Below, piece by piece: positions 15,383 to 22,666 of a stretch of DNA of 26,589 nucleotides. The notes beneath the pieces are model-generated. The model made no database searches and was not told where the DNA came from. It was given only the letters and a program-made list of their open reading frames with translations. The DNA is taken from contig JAGHBF010000159.1 of the NCBI GenBank assembly GCA_021161165.1, forward strand, positions 1 to 26,589. Direction: 5' to 3'. Positions within the stretch are counted from its first letter, which is position 1, and each line of letters starts with the position of its first letter. This DNA is from Candidatus Aminicenantota bacterium. Its GTDB lineage: Bacteria; Acidobacteriota; Aminicenantia; S016-38. A program made the translations under genes and the position numbers.

Positions 15383-16139
15383 TATCTGAGTGTTTTTCTG
15401 ACTTATTTTTCAGGAAACTAAGAAGCTCAATGGGAATGGGAAATACAATAGTTGAACTCTGTTCTGCTGCTATTTCAGAAAGGGTCCCGAGGAACCTCAA
15501 CTGGATTGCAATTGGATTCTCAGCAAGAATCTTGGATGCTTCTGCTAATTTTCTTGCAGCCTGAAATTCTCCTTCTGCTGATATGACTTTTGCTCTTCTT
15601 TCCCTTTCTGCCTCTGCCTGTCTTGCCATTGCCCTTTGCATTTCCTGTGGAAGGTCGACGTGTTTTATTTCCACCATCTGGACTTTTATGCCCCATGGGT
15701 CTGTGTGTTTATCCAGTATTTCCTGAAGGTTAGTATTGAGTTTTTCCCTTTCGCTTAGCAGTTCATCCAGCTCTACTTCTCCGAGAACGCTTCTCAGGGT
15801 GGTCTGAGCAAGCTGGGATGTTGCATAATAAAAATTCTCAACCTGAAGCACAGCTTTTAACGGATCAAATACTCTAAAATAAACAACTGCGTTTACCTTC
15901 ACGGAAACATTATCCTTTGTTATAACATCCTGGGGAGGGATATCGTGAACGATAGTCCTGAGGCTTACTCTCACCATTTTGTCTATTGGATAGAACACAA
16001 ATATCAGTCCGGGCCCTTTAGGTTTTGATAAAGCCCTTCCAAGCCTGAAAATGACACCTCTTTCGTATTCCCTTAGAATTTTGATACAGCTGAGGAGATA
16101 AAGAAGAACAATTATTCCTATGGTTAAACCAGGTCCCAT
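15375..16139 (-). CDS. SPFH/stomatin-family protein (slipin)
   Basis: The 254-residue product has an N-terminal membrane segment (residues 5-20), then an SPFH/PHB domain (about 22-175) with the slipin markers REYERGVIFRLGR, PIDKMVRVSLRT, DNVSVKVNAVVYFRV and TTLRSVLGEVELDELLSERE. A short helical tail (AEAERERRAKVISAEGE) forms the usual oligomerisation coil. Slipins assemble into ring-shaped membrane cages and organise membrane microdomains. Bacterial slipin genes often sit beside an NfeD protease gene; none is present here, and the neighbours are a DUF362 gene and a SPOR gene. A strong ribosome site (AGGAGG) precedes the start. Function in this organism is not known. Confidence 0.93.
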   Translation of the reverse strand: MGPGLTIGIIVLLYLLSCIKILREYERGVIFRLGRALSKPKGPGLIFVFYPIDKMVRVSLRTIVHDIPPQDVITKDNVSVKVNAVVYFRVFDPLKAVLQVENFYYATSQLAQTTLRSVLGEVELDELLSEREKLNTNLQEILDKHTDPWGIKVQMVEIKHVDLPQEMQRAMARQAEAERERRAKVISAEGEFQAARKLAEASKILAENPIAIQLRFLGTLSEIAAEQSSTIVFPIPIELLSFLKNKSEKHSDNA

Positions 16140-16159
16140 AACATACCTCCTAAATTTTG

Positions 16160-17230
16160 TTAATATTTATTAAAAAGTTTACCCCATTTGCTGTTTTCAA
16201 GATAGTCCTTAACAATTTTCTTCCCCTTAATTGGATACCATAGAAAGTCATGGTAAAAAGAGGAACCAAACACAAATATATAAACCAAAGGAGTATGGAA
16301 GAATAGCCACTGAAGACCTTTTAGCGGTCCAAACCACAGGATGTCTCCAACCAGACTTGCCAGATTGTCTCCCACCCTGCAATTATAGTTTATTTTATCA
16401 ATATCTTCCCCGATTATTTCAATTTCCTTGAGGTCCCCTGTTCCGAGACCTCTTTCATGGGCAAGCCTTATATATTTAATTGAAAGGGGGTCAAATCCAA
16501 GTATTTTTGAAGCCACAGCATCAATAGCTACCGAATCTGAAGAAGCAAGTATTAGATCAGCTTCATGTGGTTCCAGTGTCCGTGGTCCGGGCCCACAGCC
16601 AATGTGAGTTCCGTCCATTAGGGTAAAAATACCAGTGTGGATCTCTTTTTGAATTGCCAGAAGGTCCACAAGAGTTTCATGTATCCATGTGTGTGTATAA
16701 TGTCTTTTAGTATTAAGGAGACCACCAAAGGCGTTTTTCATTGCGCCAGTGGTTGTTGAGTATATATGGGTTTTTACAGTGGGAAGATGAATTATGTTCT
16801 TTTTAAAAAAGAATTCGGGTATGTATATGCCCTTCCTGTAAATTTTATGGAGAACAAGCATTTCTGATTTTGGTTCGTATTTTACCCATTTAAGGTCCTT
16901 GAAGTTATAATAAACCGGAAGATTGTATTTCTGGATAATTCTGTCAAATTTAAGGAGTTTTTCTCCTTTAAAGGGGTTCGTTACAACAGTATTATTTTCT
17001 ACCACAGGGAGCTCTTTGTATCCTCGCTTTTGAAGGGAGGCTACAGTGGCTTCAAATTGCCATGGTGTAGTATTGGAAGCCGGATAAAGAAAATGCCATG
17101 ATATGTTAGGCTTTATTATAGTGGGAGAATCTTTTGAAAATTCTTTTTCAATTTCTGCCAGGTCAAATGCCCTGTCGATATCTTCAAGCACAGTTTCCGG
17201 GGAGGTTTTTAGAACAACCACTTTGCTCAT
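16160..17230 (-). CDS. DUF362 domain protein
   Basis: The 356-residue product is a DUF362 member. Visible family features are the early IIKPNISW stretch, HLPTVKTH, GAMKNAFGG, LMDGTHIGCGPGP and ASSDSVAIDAVASKILGF. Many DUF362 proteins carry a C-terminal 2x[4Fe-4S] ferredoxin domain; this one does not (only two Cys in the main domain, both in ordinary positions) and instead ends in a hydrophobic, aromatic region (about 300-340) that could bind membrane. Biochemical role of the family is not established. There is no Shine-Dalgarno sequence: the extended -10 box ends six bases before the ATG, so the mRNA is expected to be leaderless. It leads the operon with the slipin, SPOR protein and acylase genes. 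Confidence 0.85.
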   Translation of the reverse strand: MSKVVVLKTSPETVLEDIDRAFDLAEIEKEFSKDSPTIIKPNISWHFLYPASNTTPWQFEATVASLQKRGYKELPVVENNTVVTNPFKGEKLLKFDRIIQKYNLPVYYNFKDLKWVKYEPKSEMLVLHKIYRKGIYIPEFFFKKNIIHLPTVKTHIYSTTTGAMKNAFGGLLNTKRHYTHTWIHETLVDLLAIQKEIHTGIFTLMDGTHIGCGPGPRTLEPHEADLILASSDSVAIDAVASKILGFDPLSIKYIRLAHERGLGTGDLKEIEIIGEDIDKINYNCRVGDNLASLVGDILWFGPLKGLQWLFFHTPLVYIFVFGSSFYHDFLWYPIKGKKIVKDYLENSKWGKLFNKY

Positions 17231-17236
17231 AAAGGA

Positions 17237-17245
17237 ATTATAACA
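17237..17245 (-). promoter_or_regulatory. Extended -10 promoter of the DUF362 operon
   Basis: Minus-strand TGT-TATAAT, a perfect -10 with the TGn extension. It ends six bases before the ATG at 17230, so transcription should start at the ATG itself. It is one arm of a 9-bp inverted repeat whose other arm is the promoter at 17259-17267. Confidence 0.65.
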
Positions 17246-17258
17246 CTTGCAGACTTTT

Positions 17259-17267
17259 TGTTATAAT
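17259..17267 (+). promoter_or_regulatory. Extended -10 promoter of the leuD-type gene
   Basis: Plus-strand TGT-TATAAT, identical to the opposing element at 17237-17245, with 13 bp between them. It gives a leader of about ten bases that contains GGAGG before the ATG at 17284. The two promoters overlap so closely that RNA polymerase could hardly occupy both at once. Confidence 0.6.
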
Positions 17268-17283
17268 TGTGTCGGAGGCAAAT

Positions 17284-17766
17284 ATGATAAAAGGGAAAGT
17301 TCATAAATACGGAGATGATATTAATACTGATGTTATTTTCCCGGGAAGATATACCTATAAGAATTTATCAGAGGAAGAAATGGCTCAGCATGCCATGGAA
17401 GATCTTGACCCTGATTTTTCAAAAAAAGTTAATAAAGGCGATGTTATAGTTGCAGGAAAGAACTTCGGGATGGGTTCTTCCAGGGAACAGGCTGTTCTTG
17501 CTTTAAAATATGCCGGGATTTCGGCCATTATTGCAAAATCCTTTGCAAGAATTTATTTCAGGAATGCCATAAATTCTGGACTCCCAGCAATAGAGCTCCC
17601 CGAGCTGGTGGATAAGGTAAATAATGGAGATGAAATAGAGTTGGATCTGGAAAAAGGAATTATAAAAGTTCCTGCAGGAGAATTTAAATTTCCCCCATTC
17701 CCTGAAAAAGTTAGGGAAATTCTTCAGGCAGGTGGCCTTATTCCATACATAAAATCCAGGATTTGA
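17284..17766 (+). CDS. leuD: Isopropylmalate dehydratase small subunit (LeuD/HacB-type)
   Basis: Small (swivel-domain) subunit of an aconitase-superfamily hydro-lyase, of the compact archaeal/thermophile LeuD class (160 residues). Conserved features: GDDINTDVIFPGRY, NFGMGSSREQA (substrate-binding GSSR), AIIAKSFARIYFRNAINSGLP. The ATG at 17284 is chosen because GGAGG lies five bases upstream; the in-frame GTG at 17269 precedes that ribosome site and is too close to the promoter. The loop that sets substrate choice in this family reads RYTYK here, not the YLRT of homoaconitase or YLVY of archaeal IPMI, so leucine synthesis is likely but another 2-hydroxyacid dehydratase is possible. No leuC, leuA or leuB gene is beside it; the large subunit must be encoded elsewhere. 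Its stop directly abuts the stop of the convergent gene. Confidence 0.88.
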   Translation: MIKGKVHKYGDDINTDVIFPGRYTYKNLSEEEMAQHAMEDLDPDFSKKVNKGDVIVAGKNFGMGSSREQAVLALKYAGISAIIAKSFARIYFRNAINSGLPAIELPELVDKVNNGDEIELDLEKGIIKVPAGEFKFPPFPEKVREILQAGGLIPYIKSRI

Positions 17767-18228
17767 TTATTCTAAGGAGTATTGTTTTTTCCTTTCTATT
17801 TCAGCCATGTATCCTTTTATTGCATAATCAAATGGATATACCAGTATTGTCGCAACAAGTGAAACTGCTATAAGAATAAGGGAATGTTTAAAAGTTCCGA
17901 GAACAAAATACATAATGAGCCCGATAATTCCTATAGTCTCTGCCATGGCATTTAAAATAATGAAATAAGTGGAAAATTTTTGAACGATCTGTTCTCTGTC
18001 CAGTTTAATCAGTGAGTTAGAAGAGAAAAGAGTTCTTTTCAAAACAAGAATAAAAAGGACAATCCCTGCTGCTGCAAAATAGAATCCTCTGAATATAGCA
18101 GGGTCAAATTTGTGAATAATTCTTCCTGCCTGTTCACCTCTGTGAATGATAAAAACGATTGCTCCGTAAATTAGTTCTGAAGCCATTAAGGCCAGAGAAA
18201 TTAATTTTGCGACCCTTAAACTGTTCAT
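17767..18228 (-). CDS. Four-helix membrane protein, unknown function
   Basis: I do not recognise this 153-residue protein. Four hydrophobic segments are visible at about residues 8-28, 45-63, 87-108 and 113-133, with a charged loop (LIKLDREQIVQKF) between the second and third, and a Lys/Glu-rich end. GxxxIGLIMYFVLG in the third helix and FDYAIKGYMAE after the fourth are its most distinctive parts. Its start overlaps the stop of the MTH1187-type gene in ATGA, so the two are translated together, and it may be a membrane partner of that thiamine-binding protein; this is inference from linkage. The stop codon abuts that of leuD, leaving no intergenic space for a terminator. Confidence 0.7.
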   Translation of the reverse strand: MNSLRVAKLISLALMASELIYGAIVFIIHRGEQAGRIIHKFDPAIFRGFYFAAAGIVLFILVLKRTLFSSNSLIKLDREQIVQKFSTYFIILNAMAETIGIIGLIMYFVLGTFKHSLILIAVSLVATILVYPFDYAIKGYMAEIERKKQYSLE

Positions 18229-18527
18229 AATTTTTCCTCCACTGCCTTTATTTTGTTTTCCATTTTTAGTTCTTTGTCTCTCCTTTCATCTACAGTTATT
18301 CTGGTTGAAACCCTTAGTGCTCCCATCTGAAATGGCTTTTCATGCATTGCCTTTATTGCTCTAAAGACTTCATCCCATTCGCCTTCTATTATAGTTGACA
18401 TAGGTGTTAAATGAGTTTTCAGGTTGAACTTTCTGAGAACTTTTTCAACTTCTGCAACATATTTACTCAAGCTGGGAGAACATGTTCCCAGTGGTACCAC
18501 TGTAACTTCAGCAATAATTTTTCCCAT
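18225..18527 (-). CDS. MTH1187/YkoF-type thiamine-binding protein
   Basis: The 100-residue product fits the thiamine-binding family named after MTH1187 and YqgV: it starts IIAEVTVVPLGT, followed by PSLSKYVAEVEKVL, LTPMSTIIEGEWDEVF and a late RVSTRITVDERRD. Family members are small ferredoxin-like-fold tetramers that bind thiamine or related compounds, with no catalytic activity shown. GGAGG is correctly placed before the ATG. It is the first gene of a two-gene unit with the 4-TM protein and has its own promoter. A role in thiamine uptake, storage or salvage is plausible. Confidence 0.9.
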   Translation of the reverse strand: MGKIIAEVTVVPLGTCSPSLSKYVAEVEKVLRKFNLKTHLTPMSTIIEGEWDEVFRAIKAMHEKPFQMGALRVSTRITVDERRDKELKMENKIKAVEEKL

Positions 18528-18544
18528 TTTGCGCCTCCTTTTTC

Positions 18545-18553
18545 ATTATATCA
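18545..18553 (-). promoter_or_regulatory. Extended -10 promoter of the MTH1187 unit
   Basis: Minus-strand TGA-TATAAT, perfect -10 with TGn, ends 17 bases before the ATG at 18527. The leader carries the GGAGG site. Confidence 0.55.
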
Positions 18554-18590
18554 GCTTGTAAAAGAATAAATTACCCTATAGGTGATGTTT

Positions 18591-18620
18591 TTGCGAATGA
18601 GAAGATAATATTTATATAAT
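18591..18620 (+). promoter_or_regulatory. Sigma-70 promoter of the aldehyde dehydrogenase gene
   Basis: TTGCGA (18591-18596), an 18-bp spacer and TATAAT (18615-18620) lie 45 bases before the ATG. The leader holds GGAGG close to the start. Confidence 0.5.
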
Positions 18621-18665
18621 TTCATAAAATGCGCGAACTATAAGAATTCTCTGAAGGAGGATAAT

Positions 18666-20279
18666 ATGAAAACAGGCATTTTTGTTGGGGGAAAATTTGT
18701 AGACACTGGCTCTAAAATTGTTAGCATTTCCCCCTCCACAGAAGAGCCCATTTCCGAGGTTTCCGTTGCAGAAGGAAAGTTTATAGAAGAGGCGCTGAAT
18801 TACGCCTGGGAGTCAAGGAAGAAAAAGGTTGAAAAAAGTAAATTCATAAAGCTAAAAGAAATTTTAATTGAACATGTGGAGGAAATCTCTGAGCTTATAG
18901 CTATTGAACAGGGTAAACCCATTGCTGAAGCTATAACTGCTGAGATTTACCCTTCCCTGTCAGCGATAGATTTTTTGCTTGAAAAGGGTGAGCAAATTCT
19001 TGAAGCCAGAGAAATGGTTCCTCATGAACCTTTGTTTAAAAATAGAGAGGCAAGGTTGTTTTTGGAACCCTACGGAATTTTATTTCTCATTTCACCTTCC
19101 AACTATCCCTTTGTGATACCTTTTATTAATATAATAATGGCAGTTTATACAGGGATGCCCGTTATTTTCAGGCCTTCAAAATTAACCCCCTTAATTGGAC
19201 TTAAAATAGGAGAGCTTTTTCAGGAGGCAGGATTTCCTGAACACGTTCTACAAATCCTGATAACTGAACATGATGATGTAGAAAGAATTTTGAGAGACCG
19301 GAGAGTTTCCACAGTAATTTTTACAGGGAGTGTAAGTGTGGGAAGAAGAATTGCTCAAATTGCTGGAGAGAGCCTGAAGAAGCCAATTCTTGAACTCGGG
19401 GGGAATGATGTAATGCTTGTGCTGGAAGATGCAAATATTCAGAGAGCAGCTGCAGGTGCAGTATGGGGTGCTTTTATGAATGCGGGCCAGACATGTGCCT
19501 CTATTGAAAGAATTCTTGTGCACAAAAACTTAAAAGAAAAACTTGTATCGTTAATGAAGGAAAAAATGTCCATGTTAAAAGTTGGAAATCCACTTGAAGC
19601 TGACACTGACCTTGGCCCATTGGTTTCAAAACAGCAAAAAGAGAAAGTGATGAAACATATGAAGGAAGCAGAGGAGAAGGGAGCAATGAAAATAGTTTCA
19701 CAAACACCTATTCCTGAAAAGGGATATTTTCTTGCTCCTCACATATTTCTTGATGTTCCTGTAAATACAAAAATATGGGAAGAGGAAACGTTTGGACCTG
19801 TAGTTGCTATAAAGGACTTTGAAAATGAAAAGGAGGCAATTGAACTTGCGAACTCCTCTAATTATGCTCTTACCTCTTCCATATGGACAGAGAATAAAAA
19901 AAGAGCATGGGAAATTGCTCAGAAACTTGAGGTAGGCACAGTTACTATAAATGACCATATTAGTTCCTTTGTTGAACCATCAGCACCATGGGGAGGTTTT
20001 AAATGGAGTGGAATTGGAAGAGTACATGGGGAAGCCGGCTTAAGGGAATTTCTTCAGATAAAATATGTAATGGGAGATTTTAGTAAGAGAAAAACTTTAT
20101 TCTGGTGGTTTAATTATTCAAAGAAAAAGGTTGAAATTTTAAACGCTACTTTAAAATTTATATATGGAAGGGGTAAGTTAAAAGCAGGATTGAAATTGCT
20201 CCCTCATATACCAAGGCTGGCAAAAGAATTGGGAATTTTCAATTTATTTTCAACAATAGGAAAATTGTTTGGAATTTAA
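18666..20279 (+). CDS. NAD(P)-dependent aldehyde dehydrogenase with C-terminal extension
   Basis: Oxidises an aldehyde to the acid with NAD(P)+. The protein (537 residues) shows the superfamily's key residues: Asn146 in SPSNYPF, Lys172 in RPSK, the cofactor loop FTGSVSVG (219-226), general base Glu243 in LELGG, nucleophile Cys277 in AGQTC, and EEETFGP near residue 375. The core ends near residue 465; about 70 further residues begin FSKRKTLFWWFNYSKK and continue as amphipathic, basic helices, which resembles the membrane-associating tails of some long-chain or medium-chain aldehyde dehydrogenases. A strong ribosome site (GGAGG) lies before the ATG. It stands alone between its own promoter and a terminator. 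Substrate is not determined; a fatty or other lipophilic aldehyde is my inference from the tail. Confidence 0.92.
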   Translation: MKTGIFVGGKFVDTGSKIVSISPSTEEPISEVSVAEGKFIEEALNYAWESRKKKVEKSKFIKLKEILIEHVEEISELIAIEQGKPIAEAITAEIYPSLSAIDFLLEKGEQILEAREMVPHEPLFKNREARLFLEPYGILFLISPSNYPFVIPFINIIMAVYTGMPVIFRPSKLTPLIGLKIGELFQEAGFPEHVLQILITEHDDVERILRDRRVSTVIFTGSVSVGRRIAQIAGESLKKPILELGGNDVMLVLEDANIQRAAAGAVWGAFMNAGQTCASIERILVHKNLKEKLVSLMKEKMSMLKVGNPLEADTDLGPLVSKQQKEKVMKHMKEAEEKGAMKIVSQTPIPEKGYFLAPHIFLDVPVNTKIWEEETFGPVVAIKDFENEKEAIELANSSNYALTSSIWTENKKRAWEIAQKLEVGTVTINDHISSFVEPSAPWGGFKWSGIGRVHGEAGLREFLQIKYVMGDFSKRKTLFWWFNYSKKKVEILNATLKFIYGRGKLKAGLKLLPHIPRLAKELGIFNLFSTIGKLFGI

Positions 20280-20285
20280 AATGGA

Positions 20286-20303
20286 GGAGGGGATTACCCC
20301 TCC
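20286..20303 (+). terminator. Intrinsic terminator between ALDH and porB (probably bidirectional)
   Basis: GGAGGGG / CCCCTCC form a perfect 7-bp GC-rich stem with loop ATTA, followed on the plus strand by CCC and TTATTTTT. It starts seven bases after the ALDH stop and lies 16 bases beyond the porB stop. On the minus strand it is followed by ATTTTAAATT, so it may stop both transcripts. Confidence 0.85.
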
Positions 20304-20318
20304 CCCTTATTTTTGAAT

Positions 20319-21221
20319 TTAAAGATTTTCCAGTTGTTTGGAAAATTCCTCCTTGGCCAGAAGAATTTTCCAGTTTCTGTCCACCATAGCCTGGATTTCG
20401 TCCACGTCTTTCTGGGTAAGATGTCTGAATCTTCCTTGAAGCTTTAGATATTCTATAACAGGCTTAAGAGTTTTAGGTTTTATGTTCACCTTATATCTTT
20501 CCCCGTTTTCTATTTCATAGAGGGGGAAAATACCTGTTTGTACAGCGAGTTTTGACAATTTTATAGAAATTTCCGGAGGCGTTTTCCAGCCCGGAGGACA
20601 TGGGGAGAGAATGTGGATGAATCTGAACCCCTTTGTAGCCTTAGCTTTGTTAACCTTTTTTATTAAATCTTCTGGATATGCTACTGTTGCAGTTGCAAGA
20701 TATGGGACCCTGTGGGCTGCCAGAATGCCTATTATGTCCTTTTTTGGAGTGGCTTTGGGGAATTTGTAAGGAGTTGTTGTGGTCCATGCCTTGTATGGAG
20801 TAGCAGAGCTTCTTTGAATCCCTGTATTCATGTATGCTTCGTTGTCGTAAACAATATATAAAATATTGTCTCCTCTTTCGGCTGCTCCTGAAATGGCCTG
20901 TAACCCTATATCGAATGTTCCTCCGTCTCCAGCCCATGCTACAACGTTAACGTCTTCTTTCCCGAGCACTTTCATCGCTGCGGCTACACCTGCTGAAGTT
21001 GATGCTGCTGTTTCAAATGGGGCATGAAATAGGGGAACTCCCGCCGCAGAATAGGGGAAAGGTCCGTCTATGACTGACCAGCAGCAGGCTGGAATTGTCA
21101 ATATTGTCTTTTTCCCCAGAGCTTTTAAAGCAAGTCTCATAGCAAGAGCCCCACCACATCCCTGACATGCAAGATGCCCGGGGCTCATATATTCTTCTCT
21201 TGGTAATGTGAGCTTTCTCAT
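20319..21221 (-). CDS. porB: Pyruvate (2-oxoacid):ferredoxin oxidoreductase, beta subunit
   Basis: Thiamine-pyrophosphate-binding subunit of the four-subunit enzyme that oxidises pyruvate (or runs in reverse) to acetyl-CoA, CO2 and reduced ferredoxin. The 300-residue product has LACQGCGGAL (two of the four Cys that hold the proximal 4Fe-4S cluster), PACCWSV, the TPP motif GDGGTFDIGLQAISGAAERGDN in two parts, NEAYMNTGIQ (typical of PorB), and SPCPPGW with the last cluster Cys. It overlaps porA in ATGA and is the last gene of the por operon, ending at a terminator. Pyruvate is the most likely substrate by overall resemblance to PorB, but isovalerate- or other 2-oxoacid-specific forms cannot be excluded. 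Confidence 0.94.
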   Translation of the reverse strand: MRKLTLPREEYMSPGHLACQGCGGALAMRLALKALGKKTILTIPACCWSVIDGPFPYSAAGVPLFHAPFETAASTSAGVAAAMKVLGKEDVNVVAWAGDGGTFDIGLQAISGAAERGDNILYIVYDNEAYMNTGIQRSSATPYKAWTTTTPYKFPKATPKKDIIGILAAHRVPYLATATVAYPEDLIKKVNKAKATKGFRFIHILSPCPPGWKTPPEISIKLSKLAVQTGIFPLYEIENGERYKVNIKPKTLKPVIEYLKLQGRFRHLTQKDVDEIQAMVDRNWKILLAKEEFSKQLENL

Positions 21222-22372
21222 AATTTCACCCCCTTCCAGATTATATCCTGTCCTTCATCTTTTCCTTCTACCTCGTGGAAAAGTTCTATGATTTGTTTTG
21301 TTGTTATATCTCTCCCTCCCAGTCCCATTATATAGCTAAACACAGGAGGATGATTCTTTACATTTGTCAGGGCTCCCCTTACCTCTGAAGCGATAATCCC
21401 TCCTGAACCAGGGGATAGATTCCTGTCAAGGACTATAACCCTTTTTGCATTTGAAAGTATATCTTTTATCTTCTGATACGGGAATGGTCTGAAAACTCTA
21501 ATTCTCAGTAGTCCCACCTTTTTACCCTGTTCCCTCAAAATATCGACAGCATATCTTGCTGTGGACGCAGCTGTTGATACTGCTACGAGGATGGTCTCCG
21601 CGTCGTCGACCTTATAAGGGTCTACCAGTCCGTAATAACGTCCGAAATGTTTTTCAAATTCTTTTCCTTCTTTCTCTATCAGGTCGAGTGCTTCTTCATG
21701 GGCTTTGTGAATTTTATATCTTAATTCCATATACCAATCAGGATTAGTCAATCCTCCAAAAGCATGGGGTTCGTCAGGGTTAAGTATATATTCGTTCTTA
21801 TAGGGTGGAAGGAATTCATCAACCATTTCCTGATCTGGAATTTCCACAGGTTCTGAAGTGTGCGATAGGAAAAACGCATCGAGAACAACCATTGTGGGAA
21901 GAAGAACCTGTTCTGAGACTTTATAAGCGAGTATTACTGAATCGAGTACCTCCTGATTGTCCTGAGCGTAAATTTGCATCCATCCGGTGTCCCTCTGGGA
22001 AAGAGAATCGGTCTGCTCACTCCATATTGACCAGGGAGGACCAAAAGCTCTGTTTATATTACCCATAACAACAGGAAGTCTTGCTCCTGTAACCCAGTGG
22101 AGAACTTCATGCATCAGGGCAAGTCCCTGCGAAGAAGTTGCAGTAAAAGCCCTTACTCCTGAAGCGGAGGCTCCCATTGTAGCAGCCATTGCAGAATGCT
22201 CTGATTCCACTTTGATAAATTCTGCCTTTAGAGTCCCATCGGCACACATTTCTGAAAGAAGTTCCACAACCTGTGTCTGGGGAGTTATGGGATAAGCGGC
22301 TATAACCTGCACCCTTGAAAGCATTGCCCCAAAGGACAATGCATGGTTTCCTACTATTGCCATTCTCTTCAT
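21218..22372 (-). CDS. porA: Pyruvate (2-oxoacid):ferredoxin oxidoreductase, alpha subunit
   Basis: Alpha subunit; with the beta subunit it forms the active site for 2-oxoacid and TPP. The 384-residue product shows the usual opening GNHALSFGAML, then AAYPITPQTQVVELLSE, KVESEHSAMAATMGASASGVRAFTATSSQGL in two family blocks, and GGLGGRDIT near the end. A TK-like domain (about 1-240) is followed by a second domain containing RVFRPFP and VIVLDRNLSPG. ATGA overlaps at both ends couple it to porD upstream and porB downstream. Length matches the family (about 390). Confidence 0.95.
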   Translation of the reverse strand: MKRMAIVGNHALSFGAMLSRVQVIAAYPITPQTQVVELLSEMCADGTLKAEFIKVESEHSAMAATMGASASGVRAFTATSSQGLALMHEVLHWVTGARLPVVMGNINRAFGPPWSIWSEQTDSLSQRDTGWMQIYAQDNQEVLDSVILAYKVSEQVLLPTMVVLDAFFLSHTSEPVEIPDQEMVDEFLPPYKNEYILNPDEPHAFGGLTNPDWYMELRYKIHKAHEEALDLIEKEGKEFEKHFGRYYGLVDPYKVDDAETILVAVSTAASTARYAVDILREQGKKVGLLRIRVFRPFPYQKIKDILSNAKRVIVLDRNLSPGSGGIIASEVRGALTNVKNHPPVFSYIMGLGGRDITTKQIIELFHEVEGKDEGQDIIWKGVKL

Positions 22373-22665
22373 TTTCCTTCCTCCTCTGTGGATATTGCAT
22401 TAACCGGACATTCCTCCACACATATCAAACATCCCTTGCAGTAGTCGTAATCAATGGCCACTCTTTCGTCCGGTTCCCTCAAATAAATAGCTGGTTCTGG
22501 ACAGAATTTCCAGCAGATCATGCAGTCAATGCATTTTTCGTAATCAATAATAGGCCTTAAGTTCCTCCAGCTGGCGGTTTTATTTACTCTCATTGTTCCG
22601 AGAGACATGGCCATTGGAGGAAGATCATCCACTTTTTTAAATACAAATTTCTTTTCTTTTGCCAT
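22369..22665 (-). CDS. porD: Pyruvate (2-oxoacid):ferredoxin oxidoreductase, delta (ferredoxin) subunit
   Basis: The 98-residue electron-transfer subunit has two 4Fe-4S motifs of the CxxCxxCxxxCP type, CIDCMICWKFCP and CKGCLICVEECP, and a basic N-terminal extension of about 40 residues (VDDLPPMAMSLG) common to archaeal and Thermotoga PorD. It passes electrons from the TPP site to external ferredoxin. It lies one base after the porC stop, with GGAGG inside the end of porC, and overlaps porA in ATGA. Confidence 0.95.
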   Translation of the reverse strand: MAKEKKFVFKKVDDLPPMAMSLGTMRVNKTASWRNLRPIIDYEKCIDCMICWKFCPEPAIYLREPDERVAIDYDYCKGCLICVEECPVNAISTEEEGK

Positions 22666-22666
22666 T

